Counted from the first letter of the stretch, positions 36,019-47,681 are shown. The stretch: DNA of 64,000 bases from Rhizomys pruinosus (GCA_009823505.1 VZQC01012374.1:229975-293974), one strand, 5' to 3'. The notes: generated by a model not told the origin, from the letters alone. A program made the numbers and translations.

Positions 36019-36070
<52 letters not shown>
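36019..36070 (+). repeat. (TC)n microsatellite
   Basis: About 25 TC units adjoining the tail of a B1. Confidence 0.95.
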
Positions 36071-36215
36071 TGGTCTTTTTGAGACAAGGTTTCCCTGTAG
36101 CTTCAGCTATTCTGGAACTCACTATGTAGATCAGACTGGCCTTGAACTTGCAGAGATCTGCTTGCCTCTGTCTCCTGAGTGCTGGGATTAAAGGCATGTG
36201 CCACCACGCCCAGCT
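36071..36215 (-). repeat. B1 SINE, antisense
   Basis: 'ggtctttttgagacaaggtt' to 'gccaccacgcccagct'. Confidence 0.9.
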
Positions 36216-36570
36216 TCTTATTAACTTCTTACCTGAAGAAGTATTTGAGGATGATGGCACAGCCCCGAAAATCAGAGTAATGCAGTTCGATATCTTGAAG
36301 TAGTACATTATATCTGTAAAACCTGAGGTTATATATTACTATTGTGCTTATGACTACATTTTGTTGTATTTATATGAAAGGTGCTTACATCTCGTTGTAA
36401 TATGACTTTTATCTCCAGATGATCTAATACTTTGCTTGGTATCATATGTCATATTAGAAAAAAAAACCTTTCATTGTTTGTGGTTACTGTTTTCATGGTG
36501 TATTTTTACTTGTATTTAAAATACGTTTTTTTAGATGTATCTTTTATAAATAAATAGTATACCACTGGAC

Positions 36571-36730
36571 TTTTTTTTTTTTTTTGGTCTTTTTTGAGAC
36601 AGGGTCTCCCTTTAGTCCCAGCTGCCCTGGAGCTTGCTATGTAGACCAGATTGGCCTTGAACTCACAGAGATCCTCCTGCTTCTGCCTTCCAAGTGCTGG
36701 GATTAAAGGCATGCACCACCACACCCGGCT
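36571..36730 (-). repeat. B1 SINE, antisense
   Basis: Complete B1 bounded by the near-perfect direct repeat 'taccactggactttt' / 'tactactggactttt'. Confidence 0.9.
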
Positions 36731-36782
36731 ACTACTGGACTTTTAAAATTATCCAGAGTGACTACCTTTCTCCCTTTCCCTT

Positions 36783-36872
36783 CCTTTTTCCTCTTTCCTT
36801 CCTTCCTTCCTTCCTTCCTTCCTTCCTTCCTTCCTTCCTTCCTTCCTTCGTTCATTCCTTCATTCCTTCCTT
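36783..36872 (+). repeat. (TTCC)n microsatellite
   Basis: Long pyrimidine tetramer array with a TTCG/TTCATTCC variant end. Confidence 0.95.
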
Positions 36873-37137
36873 ATTTTTATTGTTATTTTCTTGACGTGTG
36901 TGTGTGTGTGTGTACATATTTGTGTGTATGCCAATGAAAGCCAAAAGTGAATATGTTTAGAAAAATTGCAAATAAGGGGTTAAAGAACTCTAAACTCCTG
37001 TGATCTATTTAAGCCTGGCCTTTCAACCTTGTAAACAGCCTTTCAGCATCTTGCTCTCTTCCCTTAACAAAAATCTCCTCTTCTCAAAACAAAAGCAGCT
37101 TTTCTTGTCCACTCCTATGATTGGAGATTTGAATGAT

Positions 37138-37265
37138 ATGTCTTTATTATTTTATTTTTTATGTCTATGAGTGCATTGCTTACATGTACGTAAGTGCAAC
37201 AGTGTCATGCAATGACCGCTGAGGTCAGAAGAGGGCATTGGATCCCCCGTAACTGGAAGTTACAG
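37138..37265 (-). repeat. Old B3-like SINE fragment
   Basis: 'gaccgctgaggtcagaagag' and 'tgtcatgcaatg'; the head is missing. Confidence 0.6.
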
Positions 37266-37403
37266 ATTTGTTAGAACTTAAAATCTGGCTGTAGGAAGTA
37301 TGGGTTACTCCTGAATTGTCATCGTTTATTGTCTCTTAGTGAGCAGAGTGAGATGACATGTAATACTAACTCATGCACACACATATTTAATTAATACAAT
37401 TTT

Positions 37404-37624
37404 TGATTGATTTATTTTTATTTTATGTGCATTAGTGTAATGCCTGCAGGTATGTAAGTGCACCTGTGTCATGTATTGCTCTGGGAAGTCAGAAGGGGGT
37501 ATCAGATCCCCTGGAACTGGGGTTATAGACAGTTGTTAGAGGCCATGTGGGTTCTGGGAATTGAACCTAGGTCCTCTGCAAGAGCTGCCAGTCCTCTTAA
37601 CTGCTGAGCCATCTCTCCAGCCCC
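37404..37624 (-). repeat. B3/B2 SINE, antisense
   Basis: From 'tttattttatgtgcattagt' to 'gagccatctctccagcccc'. Confidence 0.85.
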
Positions 37625-38163
37625 ATATGTTATTTTGTGTGGTTTTAACAAAATACCTGAGCCTGGGCTATTTATAAAGAAGTCTGTTTTGGCTCACAGT
37701 CTGGAAGGCAAGCGCTTCATGCTGTTTTATGGAATTTGTGGAATATTGGAAGTGATCACATTGCCAGAAAGTAAGTCAAGGTGCGCAGGAAGCCCCATCA
37801 TTGCTGTTCTGGCAACTTGCTCTCTAGACAACTAATCTTTTCTTCTGATGAAGGTATTAATCTACACATGAAGCTTGCCTCCATGACCCAGATACCTGCC
37901 AGGCCCTAGTTCCCATGCTGTTACGCTGAGGAATTAAGCCACCAACTCTTGAGCTTTTCGAAGAAACAACTCAAAGCATGGCTCTTACTTCTCAGATATA
38001 GTGTGTTGAAGTTTTATGTTGGAGATAATCCCCTCTCACATTACTCATCTTGTAGCTTTGAATTCTGCCTCTCCCTGCCACCCTTGTCATTTCAGGCCAC
38101 CAAACTGAACCTTAGGTTCATGGATTATAATTTAAAATGTCCTCAGTTCAGAATTGGGTTTAA
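37625..38163. other. Unclassified stretch upstream of SUMO2 retrocopy
   Basis: Nothing recognised; it ends at the left TSD of the retrocopy. Confidence 0.4.
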
Positions 38164-38179
38164 TGTTTCAGCCTTTTCT

Positions 38180-39375
38180 TTCTTTTTTTTTTTTTTTTCT
38201 TCCATTTAAACAAGAAGTTTATTTAAACAACAAGACTATCTAGGATTGAAGGGAAAACTATCTAGGATTCATTTTCTTTCAAGAGTAATTTACTCCTACC
38301 TTAAAGACAGATTGCTCTACGTGTAACAGCTACGTACAAAAAAGTTATAAAATTGTCCTTGGTTTTACAGTGATAAATAAAAAACATTAAAATTCTCCAA
38401 TTGAACAAGGTATGCAAGGATATTTGTGTTGTTGATTTTTTTTATTATTTATTTTTTTATTTTTATTTATTTCATTTTATTTATTTATTTTTTTTTTGGT
38501 CTTTTCGAGACAGGGTCTCCCTGTAGCCCCAGCTGTCCTGGAACTCACTCTGTAGACCAGGCTGGCCTTGAACTCACAAAGATCCGCCTGCCTCTGCCTC
38601 CCAAGTGCTAGGATTAAAGGCGTGCGCCACCACGCCCGGCGTTGTTGGTTTTTGTTATAACAATGAGAGCAAAATAACTTACTGGAATATAAGGATAAGA
38701 GCTGACTGAGCATGCCACTAATGGAGAAGGGGAGGTTTTCACAGAACCAGTACTTTCCCGAACCATCTCCATTTGATGTCAACGAACATAACACCGTCCA
38801 TTTAGATAAAAAAAAAAAAAGGCAATATGCTTGTCCACATACGCCAGTTACTTTATGTACAGTAAAGGAATGGGAAGGGGAGTGAAATAGAACTGTAGTG
38901 TCATGGTCAGGATGTGGCGGAACCAAATCCTGGCTTTCTAATTGAGAATGTATTCTTGATCCATAACAAAATTCTGGAGTGAAGTAGCAGGTTCCCTTTT
39001 CAGTAGACGCCTCCTGTCTGCTGCTGGAACACATCAGTGTGTCTTCATTCTCCATTTCCAACTGTGCAAACATGCCTGTTTCATTGATTGGCTGTCCATC
39101 AAATCGGAATCTGATCTGTCTCATTGACAAACCCTGTTGTTCACAATAGGCTTTCATTAGTTTACTAAGTGGCATATGCCTCTTAATCTTAAACTGCACC
39201 ACAGAACCATCCTGCCCCGCAATTTTCAAATTAATATGATCGTTGTTCTCAGTCTTGACTCCTTCCTTGGGTTTCTCGGCAGCCATGTTAAGCGCAGTCG
39301 TGTCCTCAGCTGCAGCTTCACAAAGAGGCACCAGGTCTTCACCCAAGAGCACACAGGCAGCAGCGGAGTGGCCAG
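38180..39375 (-). pseudogene. Processed SUMO2 pseudogene (retrocopy)
   Basis: A minus-strand intronless copy of a SUMO2 mRNA. The coding remnant starts at the ATG at 39286-39284. It reads as SUMO2 (for example '[18 protein letters not shown]' and '[14 protein letters not shown]') with several substitutions in conserved positions. A single-base deletion near 39038, after 'EDT', shifts the frame, so the C-terminal diglycine needed for conjugation is not produced in frame. The original stop (39002-39000) lies 287 nt from the ATG instead of the 288 expected for SUMO2. The 3' UTR follows, with an AATAAA on the minus strand near 38220, and ends in a poly-A tract (poly-T 38182-38198). A perfect 16-bp target duplication 'tgtttcagccttttct' at 38164-38179 and 39376-39391 brackets the whole insertion. 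The 'NND' near the N terminus and the 'GGVY'-stop remnant favour SUMO2 over SUMO3. The gene is nonfunctional as a conjugatable modifier. Confidence 0.93.
38490..38641 (-). repeat. B1 SINE inserted in the SUMO2 retrocopy 3' UTR
   Basis: Young-looking B1 with poly-T/ATTT to its left. 'gttgttg' followed by a T run occurs on both sides as a probable TSD. It postdates the retrocopy. Confidence 0.9.
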
Positions 39376-39391
39376 TGTTTCAGCCTTTTCT

Positions 39392-40327
39392 ATATCCTTC
39401 CCTGGCCCCTGTAATTTGCCTCTTTGGTTCCACAGTAGTTTCTTAGCATTTCATTGCTTTTAACCTGTTGTTTTTAATATTTTATTTTATTTTTTTACCT
39501 ATTTTAAGCAGAAGTGCTGGTTTGAGAAATGCAGCTCTGTTATTAGAAATTGCATTTCTAATGTGATTTGTTATTGTTAATGCTAGTTCAGTTTCTTTGG
39601 CACGTTATTTATGGATTCCTTAGCACTGAAAAAAAGCCTTTCACTGTCTTCACTTCAGTTAAGTACTTAGGGGAGGGAGATTCTGAGTCCAATTCTACTT
39701 GGATTTGTCAATTTGGTGTTTCTGGAGCTTCCATCCTGCATGCAGGCTGTGCAGTTGTCATAGATGCTTAAAGAATCTCTCTTTCCTGTTCTATCTCTGC
39801 CACATGAAGAGTCAGTTGTGGAAACATCAATGCCCGTGCAGTTTGATTCTGTGGTTGTGTTTCTCCAGGTCAGTTTTGATGGAATGACCAGGCCTTTGTT
39901 AGTGACTTTATACCTGAGTTTCCAGCTTAATTCAGCATTCTATCATTTCCTGTCTCCTGTGTTCATTAGGAAGAGGGTCTAGAGCCAGGTTATATATAAC
40001 TCAGTGTGAAAGGCATTTGTTTAGCATACATGGATCCTCTGGGTCCTACCCTAGGATATGCCCCAATTAGTACAACAAACAAGGTTTAGGTCAAAGAAAC
40101 TTGTTTTATTTGTTTGTGGCTGGATAGAAATTATTTTAGACTTTGCAGGTATAGTTTCTGATTTTGTGATGTAACACCTATAGAGAACACCTAACTGAGT
40201 GAAATATCTGTGTTTATAGAACTTTAAATGGCCACTGAAATTTGAATTTCATAGAATTTTTGTCAACATATTTTTTGTTTAAAAATTTTTAAATTTTTTA
40301 AAATGCAGTTAAGGCTAGCATTCTTTT
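39392..40327. other. Unclassified stretch
   Basis: Several overlapping 62-72-codon frames but no recognisable domain or repeat. Confidence 0.4.
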
Positions 40328-40546
40328 TAAAATTTTATTTATTTTTATGTGTATGAATGTACTGTCTGCACGTATGTTTGTGCACCCATGTTGTGCAATG
40401 CCGAGGAGGTCAGAAGAGGGCGTCGGATTCCCCTGGAACTGGAGTTAAAGATGGTTCTCAGCCGCCATGTGGGTGCTGGGGATCAAACCCAGGTCCTCTG
40501 CAACAGCAGTCAGTGCTCTTAACCACTAGGCCATCTCTCCAGTCCC
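40328..40546 (-). repeat. B2 SINE, antisense
   Basis: 'gtatgaatgtactgtctgca' to 'ccatctctccagtccc'. Confidence 0.9.
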
Positions 40547-40567
40547 TTAAATTTTTTTATTTAAAAA

Positions 40568-40685
40568 CATTTAAGATAGTCTTTTACTGTGTAGACCAGG
40601 CTGGCCCTAAACTCTCAGAAATCACCTCCCTCTGCCTCCTGAGTGCTGGGTGGGGGTTTAAGGCATGCACCACCATATATGGCTT
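40568..40685 (-). repeat. Diverged B1 fragment, antisense
   Basis: 'tgtgtagaccaggctggccc' and 'ggcatgcaccaccatatatg'. Confidence 0.75.
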
Positions 40686-41084
40686 AAAAATATTCTTACC
40701 TTATGACTACAGGGCACTGACTAATATACAGATCCTTTCAAGGGAACCTAGTACTTGCTGAACATGCACGTCCCTGGAGTTCTTTAGGCTGCCTTCCGGG
40801 TCTCAGTGCATCTTCATCTTCTAACACTGATCTATTTCTCAGTTTTTATACCATGAAATGCTTGAAGCACATATTTTGGTTTCTCTGCCTCAGCCTAGGA
40901 AGCAATCACTCCTGTCCCCCATAGCGCTAGGAACTATATTATTGAAAAATATTTAGAACCCAAGATCTGGCTGCAGGGAGTGTGGGTTACTCCTGAGTTG
41001 TCATTGCTTGTTGTCTCTTAGTGAGTAGAGTGAGATGAATGTAATAATAGCCCATGCACACGCATATATTTAATTATATTTTCT
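40686..41084. other. Unclassified stretch
   Basis: 40963-41075 is similar to 37275-37390, both containing 'gtgggttactcctga' followed by 'ttgtctcttagtgag'. It is part of a repeat I cannot name. Confidence 0.4.
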
Positions 41085-41289
41085 GATTTTTTTAAAATTT
41101 TATGTACATTAGTGTAATGCGTGCACCCATGTTATGCAGTGCTCACAGAAACCACAAGAGGCCATCTGATCCCTCTGGAATCGGACTTATGGAGTGTTGT
41201 TAGCTGCCATGTGGGTGCTGGGATTTGAACTTGGATCTTCTGCAGGAGGGGCCAGTGCTTTTAACTGCTGAGCCATCTCTCTTAGCTCC
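41085..41289 (-). repeat. B3-like SINE, antisense
   Basis: 'tgtacattagtgtaatgcgt' to 'gagccatctctcttagctcc'. Confidence 0.75.
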
Positions 41290-41937
41290 ATATATTTAGT
41301 TTTTAATAGCATTAGTATTTTGATGTTTTGTTATGGAAAGTCCTACCTTCTATCCTGTTTTGCTATTAATTTTCCTGATATTATAGCTGTGTCAGATTTT
41401 TTAAAAAGATTATTGTTAACATGGTCTATTCTGTGTTGTGATATTTTGGGTGAATTTCAGGTAAATATTATAGAGTTAGTGATTGTACTTTGTTTAATTT
41501 TAGCTTGTATCATTTGCCAGCTAAAAAATGCTCACAGTTGTCATAAGCACAAGCATTTAGATGCATGTCTGCATCTAAGTGCTTGATTTTATTTTCTGTC
41601 TTTCTTCATCCTTTCCCATCTTCTGGGTTCACTGAGCATTTTCTTTGATTTCATTTTATCTTCTAAATTGACTTTTTAGTTTTATCAACATTTTTAGCTA
41701 TATTTTGATATTTGCAACTCTAGAAATTTATATATGTATCATTCATTTGTCACAACTGCCTTGTTATTAATGTGTTTAAGTTAAAAAAATGACAAGCACT
41801 GGTTACCAACCACTGGAGAGGGTAGGGTTATAGAAGGGTAGGAAAGAATGGGAGAAGCTGCCAGTGAATGTAAAGGAAACAGGCTGTCTATTGCAGCATA
41901 GTAAGGTACTGTATATGTCAAAATAGCTGAAAGAAAA
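41290..41937. other. Unclassified AT-rich stretch
   Basis: No gene or repeat supported. Confidence 0.4.
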
Positions 41938-41950
41938 GATTTTGAACATT

Positions 41951-42110
41951 CTTTTTTTTTTTTTGTCTTTTTCGAGACAGGGTCTCCCTGTAGTCCCAGC
42001 TGTCCTGGAACTCACTCTGTAGACCAGGCTGGCCTTGAACTCACAGAGATCCGCCTGCCTCTGCCTCCTGAGTGCTAGGATTAAAGGCGTGCGCCACCAC
42101 GCCCAGCCCT
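41951..42110 (-). repeat. B1 SINE with 13-bp TSD
   Basis: Complete B1 between perfect repeats 'gattttgaacatt' at 41938-41950 and 42111-42123. Confidence 0.92.
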
Positions 42111-42389
42111 GATTTTGAACATTTTTACCACACAGAAATGATAAGTATATTTGGGAAGATATATATGCTTGTTCTGATTGAACTTTATGTAATATGTATA
42201 GGTACTGAAACATACTATGATGGCCCATGAATAAATGCAATACAATTTGTTAATTTAAAATAACAAAAAATTTCATACTTTAGAACAGTATGATTCCATT
42301 TACTTCTACTGCTATCCTTTGTGTTATTGTTGTATTTTACTCATATATTCTGGAAATTTCATAATGTATTATTACTATATTTACTTTAA

Positions 42390-42751
42390 TTTTTTAATTA
42401 ATTTTATTTATTTCTGTATGTGTATGAATGTACTGCCTGTATGCAAGTTTGTGCACCCGTGTTGTCCAATGCCGCGGAGGTCAGAAGAGGGTGTTGGATT
42501 CCCCTGGAACTGGAGTTCTCCTGGAATTGGAGTTTCAGATGGTTCTTGGCTACCATTTGGGTGCTGGGGATCGAACCCGGGTCCTCTGTAAGAGCGGTCG
42601 GTGCTCTTAACCGCTAGGCCATCTCTCCAGCCCTGGTGGTGCATATTTAATACCAGCACTCAGGTGGATCTCTGTGAGGTCAAGGCCAGTCTGGTCTACA
42701 TAGTGAGTTCCTAGCCAGTGCTCTTAACTGCTAGGCTATCTCTCCAGCCCC
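42390..42751 (-). repeat. Tripartite chimeric SINE (B2 head / antisense B1 / full B2) with 17-bp TSD
   Basis: On the minus strand the element starts with about 30 bases of B2 head, continues in an antisense B1 fragment (42633-42720), then a full-length B2 with its AT-rich tail. The perfect direct repeat 'tactatatttactttaa' at 42373-42389 and 42752-42768 shows that the whole chimera inserted in one event. Confidence 0.88.
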
Positions 42752-42768
42752 TACTATATTTACTTTAA

Positions 42769-42999
42769 ATGGTCACTAATATGTTAATAAAATTTAAAGA
42801 AGAAAAAAAAATTTAAAGAATAACATTTATGTTTGCTACCTGCTTCTGCTATTTGGTATTCATCTCTATTCCCTTGGTACTTGAGCTTCCATCTTGGACC
42901 ATTACTTTTCCATCTGAGGCTCTTTCATATGTATCACAGTACAGGTATTAGCAGTACTTTCTCTCAGACGTCACTTGTATAAGCTTTCTACCTTCATCA
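42769..42999. other. Unclassified short stretch
   Basis: Nothing recognised. Confidence 0.4.
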
Positions 43000-43222
43000 A
43001 AAATTTTTTTATTTACTTTTATGTATATGGTTGTCTTGCCTACATGTATATAGTGTATCACTTGCATGAAATGCCTGCAGGGGTCAGAGAGGGCATCAGA
43101 TCCCCTGGAACTGGAGCTTTGGATGGCTATTAGCTGCCATGTGGGTGCTGCGACTGAACCCAGGTCCTCTTCAAGAGCAGCCAGTGCTCCTAACCACCTC
43201 TGTTAAGCCATCTTTTCAGCCT
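43000..43222 (-). repeat. B3-like SINE, antisense
   Basis: 'tgcctacatgtatatagtgt', 'gcatcagatcccctggaact' and 'aagccatcttttcagcctc'. Confidence 0.75.
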
Positions 43223-44195
43223 CTACCTTCATTTTAAGGGTTATAAACTGCTAAGTTATTTATTAATTGTTCATCATTTTACACATGCCACTGTCATTTG
43301 CTTCTATTATATCTTATAAATCTGTGGTCTCATAATTGTCCTTCCCTGACATATTGTGTCTAATTATTTTCTACCTGCTTTAATTAATGAATTGATTAAT
43401 TTTGGACATTGGAACTTGTGGGTCTCCTGCTACTCAGGAGTCGTGGATGGAGGTGAGAAGTGCTTTAGGAGTTTGGAAAGTGAGATTAGTTCTGTGTTTA
43501 GAACTTCTTGGCATTCCTGCTCCCACATCAGCATCAGTAAGAACCTGACTGTTTCTCCTGTTCACGTGATGTGCTTTTTCTGTGGCAGAGTTGTTCAGAC
43601 CCCCTATTTGTCTGCAGTAGTATTACCAAGAAAGGTCCATTTCTTTTGGGGGACTTTGTTTCTTAGATTTTTGCCTATCCATATCTCCTGCATTTTTTTG
43701 TAAACCTTGAAAAAAATTTTTAAAAACCTTCAATGCTATTTTAAAATTTTATTTTTTAAAAATTTCATATAATGTATTTTAATCATATTTACCCCCACTA
43801 ACTCTCTTTTTTAACTCCACTTAAAATATCATATTTTAAAACTTAGCTAACAAAATAGTGGATTTCCACACAGTTTCTTCATGTTTCATAGTTTTGGCTA
43901 TCCCACCCTCTACACCTGTCACCTGTCTTTTCCCTAGCCCCTGTCCCAGTTCCACTTGAACCTTCACCCTGAGTATTCCTCACTTCTTTGATGTCTTCTA
44001 TGCTTTACCATCCATTTTAATTATATTTTTATTTGGGTTTCCAGATTGTAGAATTCCATGTATTTTTCAGACTTTTTGGTTAAGCCTTTGCTCATCCCCT
44101 CTTTCATCACCCCCTCCAGTGTTTGAACCTCCTGCCTACAGTGTTCCCCTCTCTGCTTTCATTTTACTCTATGAGGAGATAAAAGATTTAATTAC
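43223..44195. other. Unclassified stretch, possibly L1-derived in its right part
   Basis: 43740-44160 has the pyrimidine-rich look of antisense L1 3' sequence. The 115-codon frame at 43356-43703 has no recognisable domain. Confidence 0.35.
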
Positions 44196-44312
44196 ATGTA
44201 TGTATGTATGTATGTATGTATGGTATGTGTGTATGTATGTATGTGTGGTATGTGTGTATGTATGTATGTGTGGTATGTGTGTATGTATGTGTGGTATGTG
44301 TGTATGTATGTG
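44196..44312 (+). repeat. (ATGT)n with higher-order ~26-bp periodicity
   Basis: ATGT tetramers are interrupted regularly by 'gtggtatgtgt', giving units of about 26, 26 and 22 bp. Confidence 0.9.
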
Positions 44313-44455
44313 CACACATTTTTGACAGCATACCTGTGTAGGTCAGAGGATAACTATTGGGAGCTGGTTTTCTCCTTTCACCATGTGCAGTCTGGGAATT
44401 AAATGTAGGTACTCAGACTTGGTGGCAGCTGAGCCACCTCGGTGTCTGAAGTTTT
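44313..44455 (-). repeat. B3/B4-like SINE
   Basis: 'aggtcagaggataactattg' and 'cagctgagccacctcggtgt'. Confidence 0.6.
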
Positions 44456-45374
44456 TTAGGTTATAAATGAAATTAATTAGTATTGGCATGTTTGGGATAT
44501 AAATCGCATTATAGTATAAAAGTCAGTTTGAGAAACCATTTAGATCTCAGATCCATACCACTGATTGCCTGTAGAGGGCAGTACATGTATGGTAAATACA
44601 GTTTTGTGCTTTTAGTTTTTAGGTGAAGTCATTTAATCATTTTAGGTAACTTCAAATAAGGTGAAATAGGTTCTGTATTACTCAAATATTCAATGGTAGG
44701 TCAAGAAGCAAGCTGGTTATCTTTGTTGATATTAGTTTTAGATACAATATAGTTTTGAAACTGTAAAATAAATCAGTTATAATGACCAACCCAATAACAT
44801 TTTCTTTAACTGTCTTTTTATTTTTTTTTCTGAGAACTAAAGAGAGTATGCTCAGAGAGATTTGTTTGTTTATATATTTAGCCGGCCACACTGGAGACTG
44901 AACCAAGGTCTTGCAGGTGCCAGGCAAGTGCTTTAACACTCAGGTATAGTTGCAGCCACTAGAAAAATTTCTGGAAGATATGGTTAAACCTTCTTGAGAT
45001 TTGTTTTCTTAGAGTGTGAAGCAGTCCTCAGTATACAAGGGCTGGTCGTCTTTCCTGGGATGGCATAGGAGTGGCCCTTTTTAATCAGCAAAGGAAGAGG
45101 AAAGATTTCTTCTTATGGCAGAAGTTTTCTGAACTTAAAATGTAAAGAAAATGGTTTGGCCCCTTTCATCTTTCAGACAAGTTGTTATGATAGAATTAGA
45201 ATTAGAATTAGAAAAAACTTCTAAATTGTGTTTCTTCTAGACTAAGAAGATAATCAAGGTAAGAATGGGTGGAAATGAGGCTAGGCCTAAAGGTCGTAAA
45301 GACCTCCAGTGTTCCTCTCTGTAAGATGGAGGTTCTTTTTTAATATTGTATTGATTTATTATTTTTAAAATAAT
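44456..45374. other. Unclassified stretch
   Basis: No gene or clear repeat. Confidence 0.4.
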
Positions 45375-45590
45375 GTTATATTATTTTTATTTTCTTTATT
45401 GTGTGAGTGTATTGCCTGCATGTATGTAAGTGAACCCATATCCTGCAATGCCTGTGGATGTCAGAAGAGAGCTTTGCATCCCCTGGAACTGGAGTTCCAG
45501 TTGTTAGTTGCCAAATGGATGCTGGGAATCAAACCTGGGTCCTCTGCAAGAGCGGCCAGTGCTCTTAATAGCTGAGCCATCTCTCTAGCC
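45375..45590 (-). repeat. B3/B2 SINE, antisense
   Basis: 'tgcctgcatgtatgtaagtg' to 'gagccatctctctagcc'. Confidence 0.85.
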
Positions 45591-45591
45591 C

Positions 45592-45808
45592 ATTTATTAT
45601 TTTTATTTTATGTGTACAAGTGTATTACCTGCGTGTATGTAAGTGTACCTGTATTTTGCACAGTGCCCATGGAGGTCAGCAGAGGGCATTAGATCCCACA
45701 GAACTGGAGTTACAGGTGGTTGTTAGTTGCCATATATATTGGGAACTGAACCTGGGTCCTCTGTAAGAGCAGCCAGTGCTCTTAATTGATAAGCTATCTC
45801 TCTAGCCT
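45592..45808 (-). repeat. B3/B2 SINE, antisense, tandem with the previous one
   Basis: A second copy in the same orientation directly adjoining the first, 'tgtacaagtgtattacctgc' to 'gctatctctctagcc'. Confidence 0.85.
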
Positions 45809-47520
45809 GAGAGTCTTAATTGTAATCTTTATAAGTTGTGTTTTGCTTTCAGATTATATGGGATTCTTTGGTGCATAAAAGATGTTTGTATTTAGTGTAT
45901 ATTGCTGAATAAGAAAGCTATCACTTTTTAATGGTGTTTTTCAGTAATGGGCAGATGAATAAATAATTGATTTTGAATTATTTATGTAAAAGATTGTCTT
46001 CCTTAGGAAACTTATTAACTTGGAACCCCTCCTAGCCAAGATTGTTTTAAATTATTTCTTTCATTCTTTGGTGAGGCACGCACTTGTAATCCCAGTACTT
46101 GGGTAGCTGCAATTGAAATATCACTTGAGCTCAAGACTTTGAGACCAGTTTAGACAGTATAGCAACATCCTATCTTAGTATACATGCATGTATACATGCA
46201 CACATGCACATGCCAGATTTAAATAATTTCAATGTAAAGACAATGGATCTGATCAGTGAGAGATGCAGTTAAGCACATGAAGGTGCGTCTGCATGGATAA
46301 GTGTGGCTACTCCATTAGTTTTTCTTGGAATCCTAATCCAGCAACTCTGGGAGCCTGTGGTGACTCAACACACCTCTCTAAACTTCAGTTTTCTCTTCTC
46401 TAAAGTGGAAGTAACAAAATTGTCTTTTTTACAGAGTTGCTTGAGACTTAAATAAACAATCTAGAATATTGTGCCTGGTGCACAAAATACAGGCACAGAC
46501 TTCACCACCACCACCCCACCACCCCACCATCATTCTTATCATTATTGTTATGGAATTCCTTTTTTCATTGTTTTGAAGGACTCAAAAGGATGGCCAGATT
46601 TATCTAATTTGAAGAGTAAAGAGAAAAAAATTAAATATATCTTTGAGGAATCTGAAACCAAGGTTTATTCATAATTCTTTTAAGTAGTTTAAGACTATGA
46701 ATAACATCAACTCTCAGGAAAAACCTCCAGGCGTTTCTGAGATTTATTTCAATAATGCTGACTTTTGGTTTTGTGTTAAACTTCTTCCTAAGGTGGTTAA
46801 AGGCAGTAAATCATTTAAGGAATCTAGATGATCACTGTGACAGAAACTTCCATCAGTATCAACTGACCAGGAACTAATAAATATAAGATGATTTTTTTCT
46901 TGGCACAGTTAATAATCATTCATAATAATTTGATGGAATATATAAATGGAAAAAACTTTCTAAGGGATGAAGCTTCCAGTCTTGATTTGAAGTGAGGACG
47001 GTGCATGTTGGGGAGATGTGGCAGGTGGGAAGACCTCGGAAAGTTGTTAACTTGAAGACAGAAATAGCAATATCTCTGCAGTCTTTCAGGAACAGAAACA
47101 TCTTTTGCAGAGTTGCCTAGTGTTTGAGCCAAGATATAAAGTGACCTTCTTGGCTGGCTCTCCTTCTAGTTTCCTAGGGAGTGAGGGAACTGCTTTAGTG
47201 CAGAGGGAGCCTGGCTCCCTGAGTATTTCTTTAGCTGAGGGAAGTAAGGAAATGATAGCTCAAGTGTGGAGTTCTTACTTCTCACCAGCCGACAGGTACA
47301 CAGGGCTTGCTGGGATGACTCAGCACTTTGCAGTTGCCAGCTATGCGGCTTTGTGGGTTGCAAGTTGGGAGCAGGGGACCCAAGAGTTTGTTGGAATACT
47401 TCTGGGGCTGCTTGTAATCACAAATGAATCTATTGTTGCAGGCTCTCCCCCTCCCCCCCAAATCTTACTCCAAGAGTTCCCTTACTGTTTATGAAAGTAT
47501 TTTAGATAGCAGCTGGTAGA
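45809..47520. other. Mostly unique stretch
   Basis: Contains an ancient B1-like piece at about 46068-46170 ('cttgtaatcccagtacttgg') and a CCACC-rich tract near 46505. The 129-codon frame at 47105-47494 has no recognisable domain. Confidence 0.4.
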
Positions 47521-47549
47521 AAATTTCAGGTGTTGGGGCCAGGCGAGTA

Positions 47550-47622
47550 GGGGTGGGGAGAGGGTGGGTGGGGTGGGTGTTTCATTGTCCAATCAGTGGT
47601 AAGGTACTTCCATCCTTTAAAG
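47550..47622 (+). promoter_or_regulatory. Candidate promoter: G-quadruplex tract, CCAAT box, TTTAAA
   Basis: A G-rich tract with six runs of three or more G lies at 47550-47578, an ideal-looking CCAAT box (CCAATCAG, 47589-47596) follows, and TTTAAAG is at 47616-47622. The order fits a plus-strand promoter, but no downstream exon is identified. Suggestive only. Confidence 0.25.
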
Positions 47623-47659
47623 CTTAGGTTATTTTAGTTTTCTTTCACTCCCTGGGAGG

Positions 47660-47681
47660 AACACACACACACACACACACA
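47660..47681 (+). repeat. (CA)n microsatellite
   Basis: Eleven CA units. Confidence 0.9.

Noticed and set aside
38477..39352. A 291-codon SUMO2-containing protein on the minus strand
   Set aside because: The frame is a frameshifted retrocopy fused to 3' UTR and an inserted B1; poly-A and TSD show a processed pseudogene.
44196..44312. CRISPR-like regular spacing of repeats
   Set aside because: It is a tetranucleotide microsatellite in a rodent genome, without unique spacers.
47105..47494. A 129-codon plus frame in a repeat-poor stretch
   Set aside because: No domain or known homology by eye; left as unsupported.
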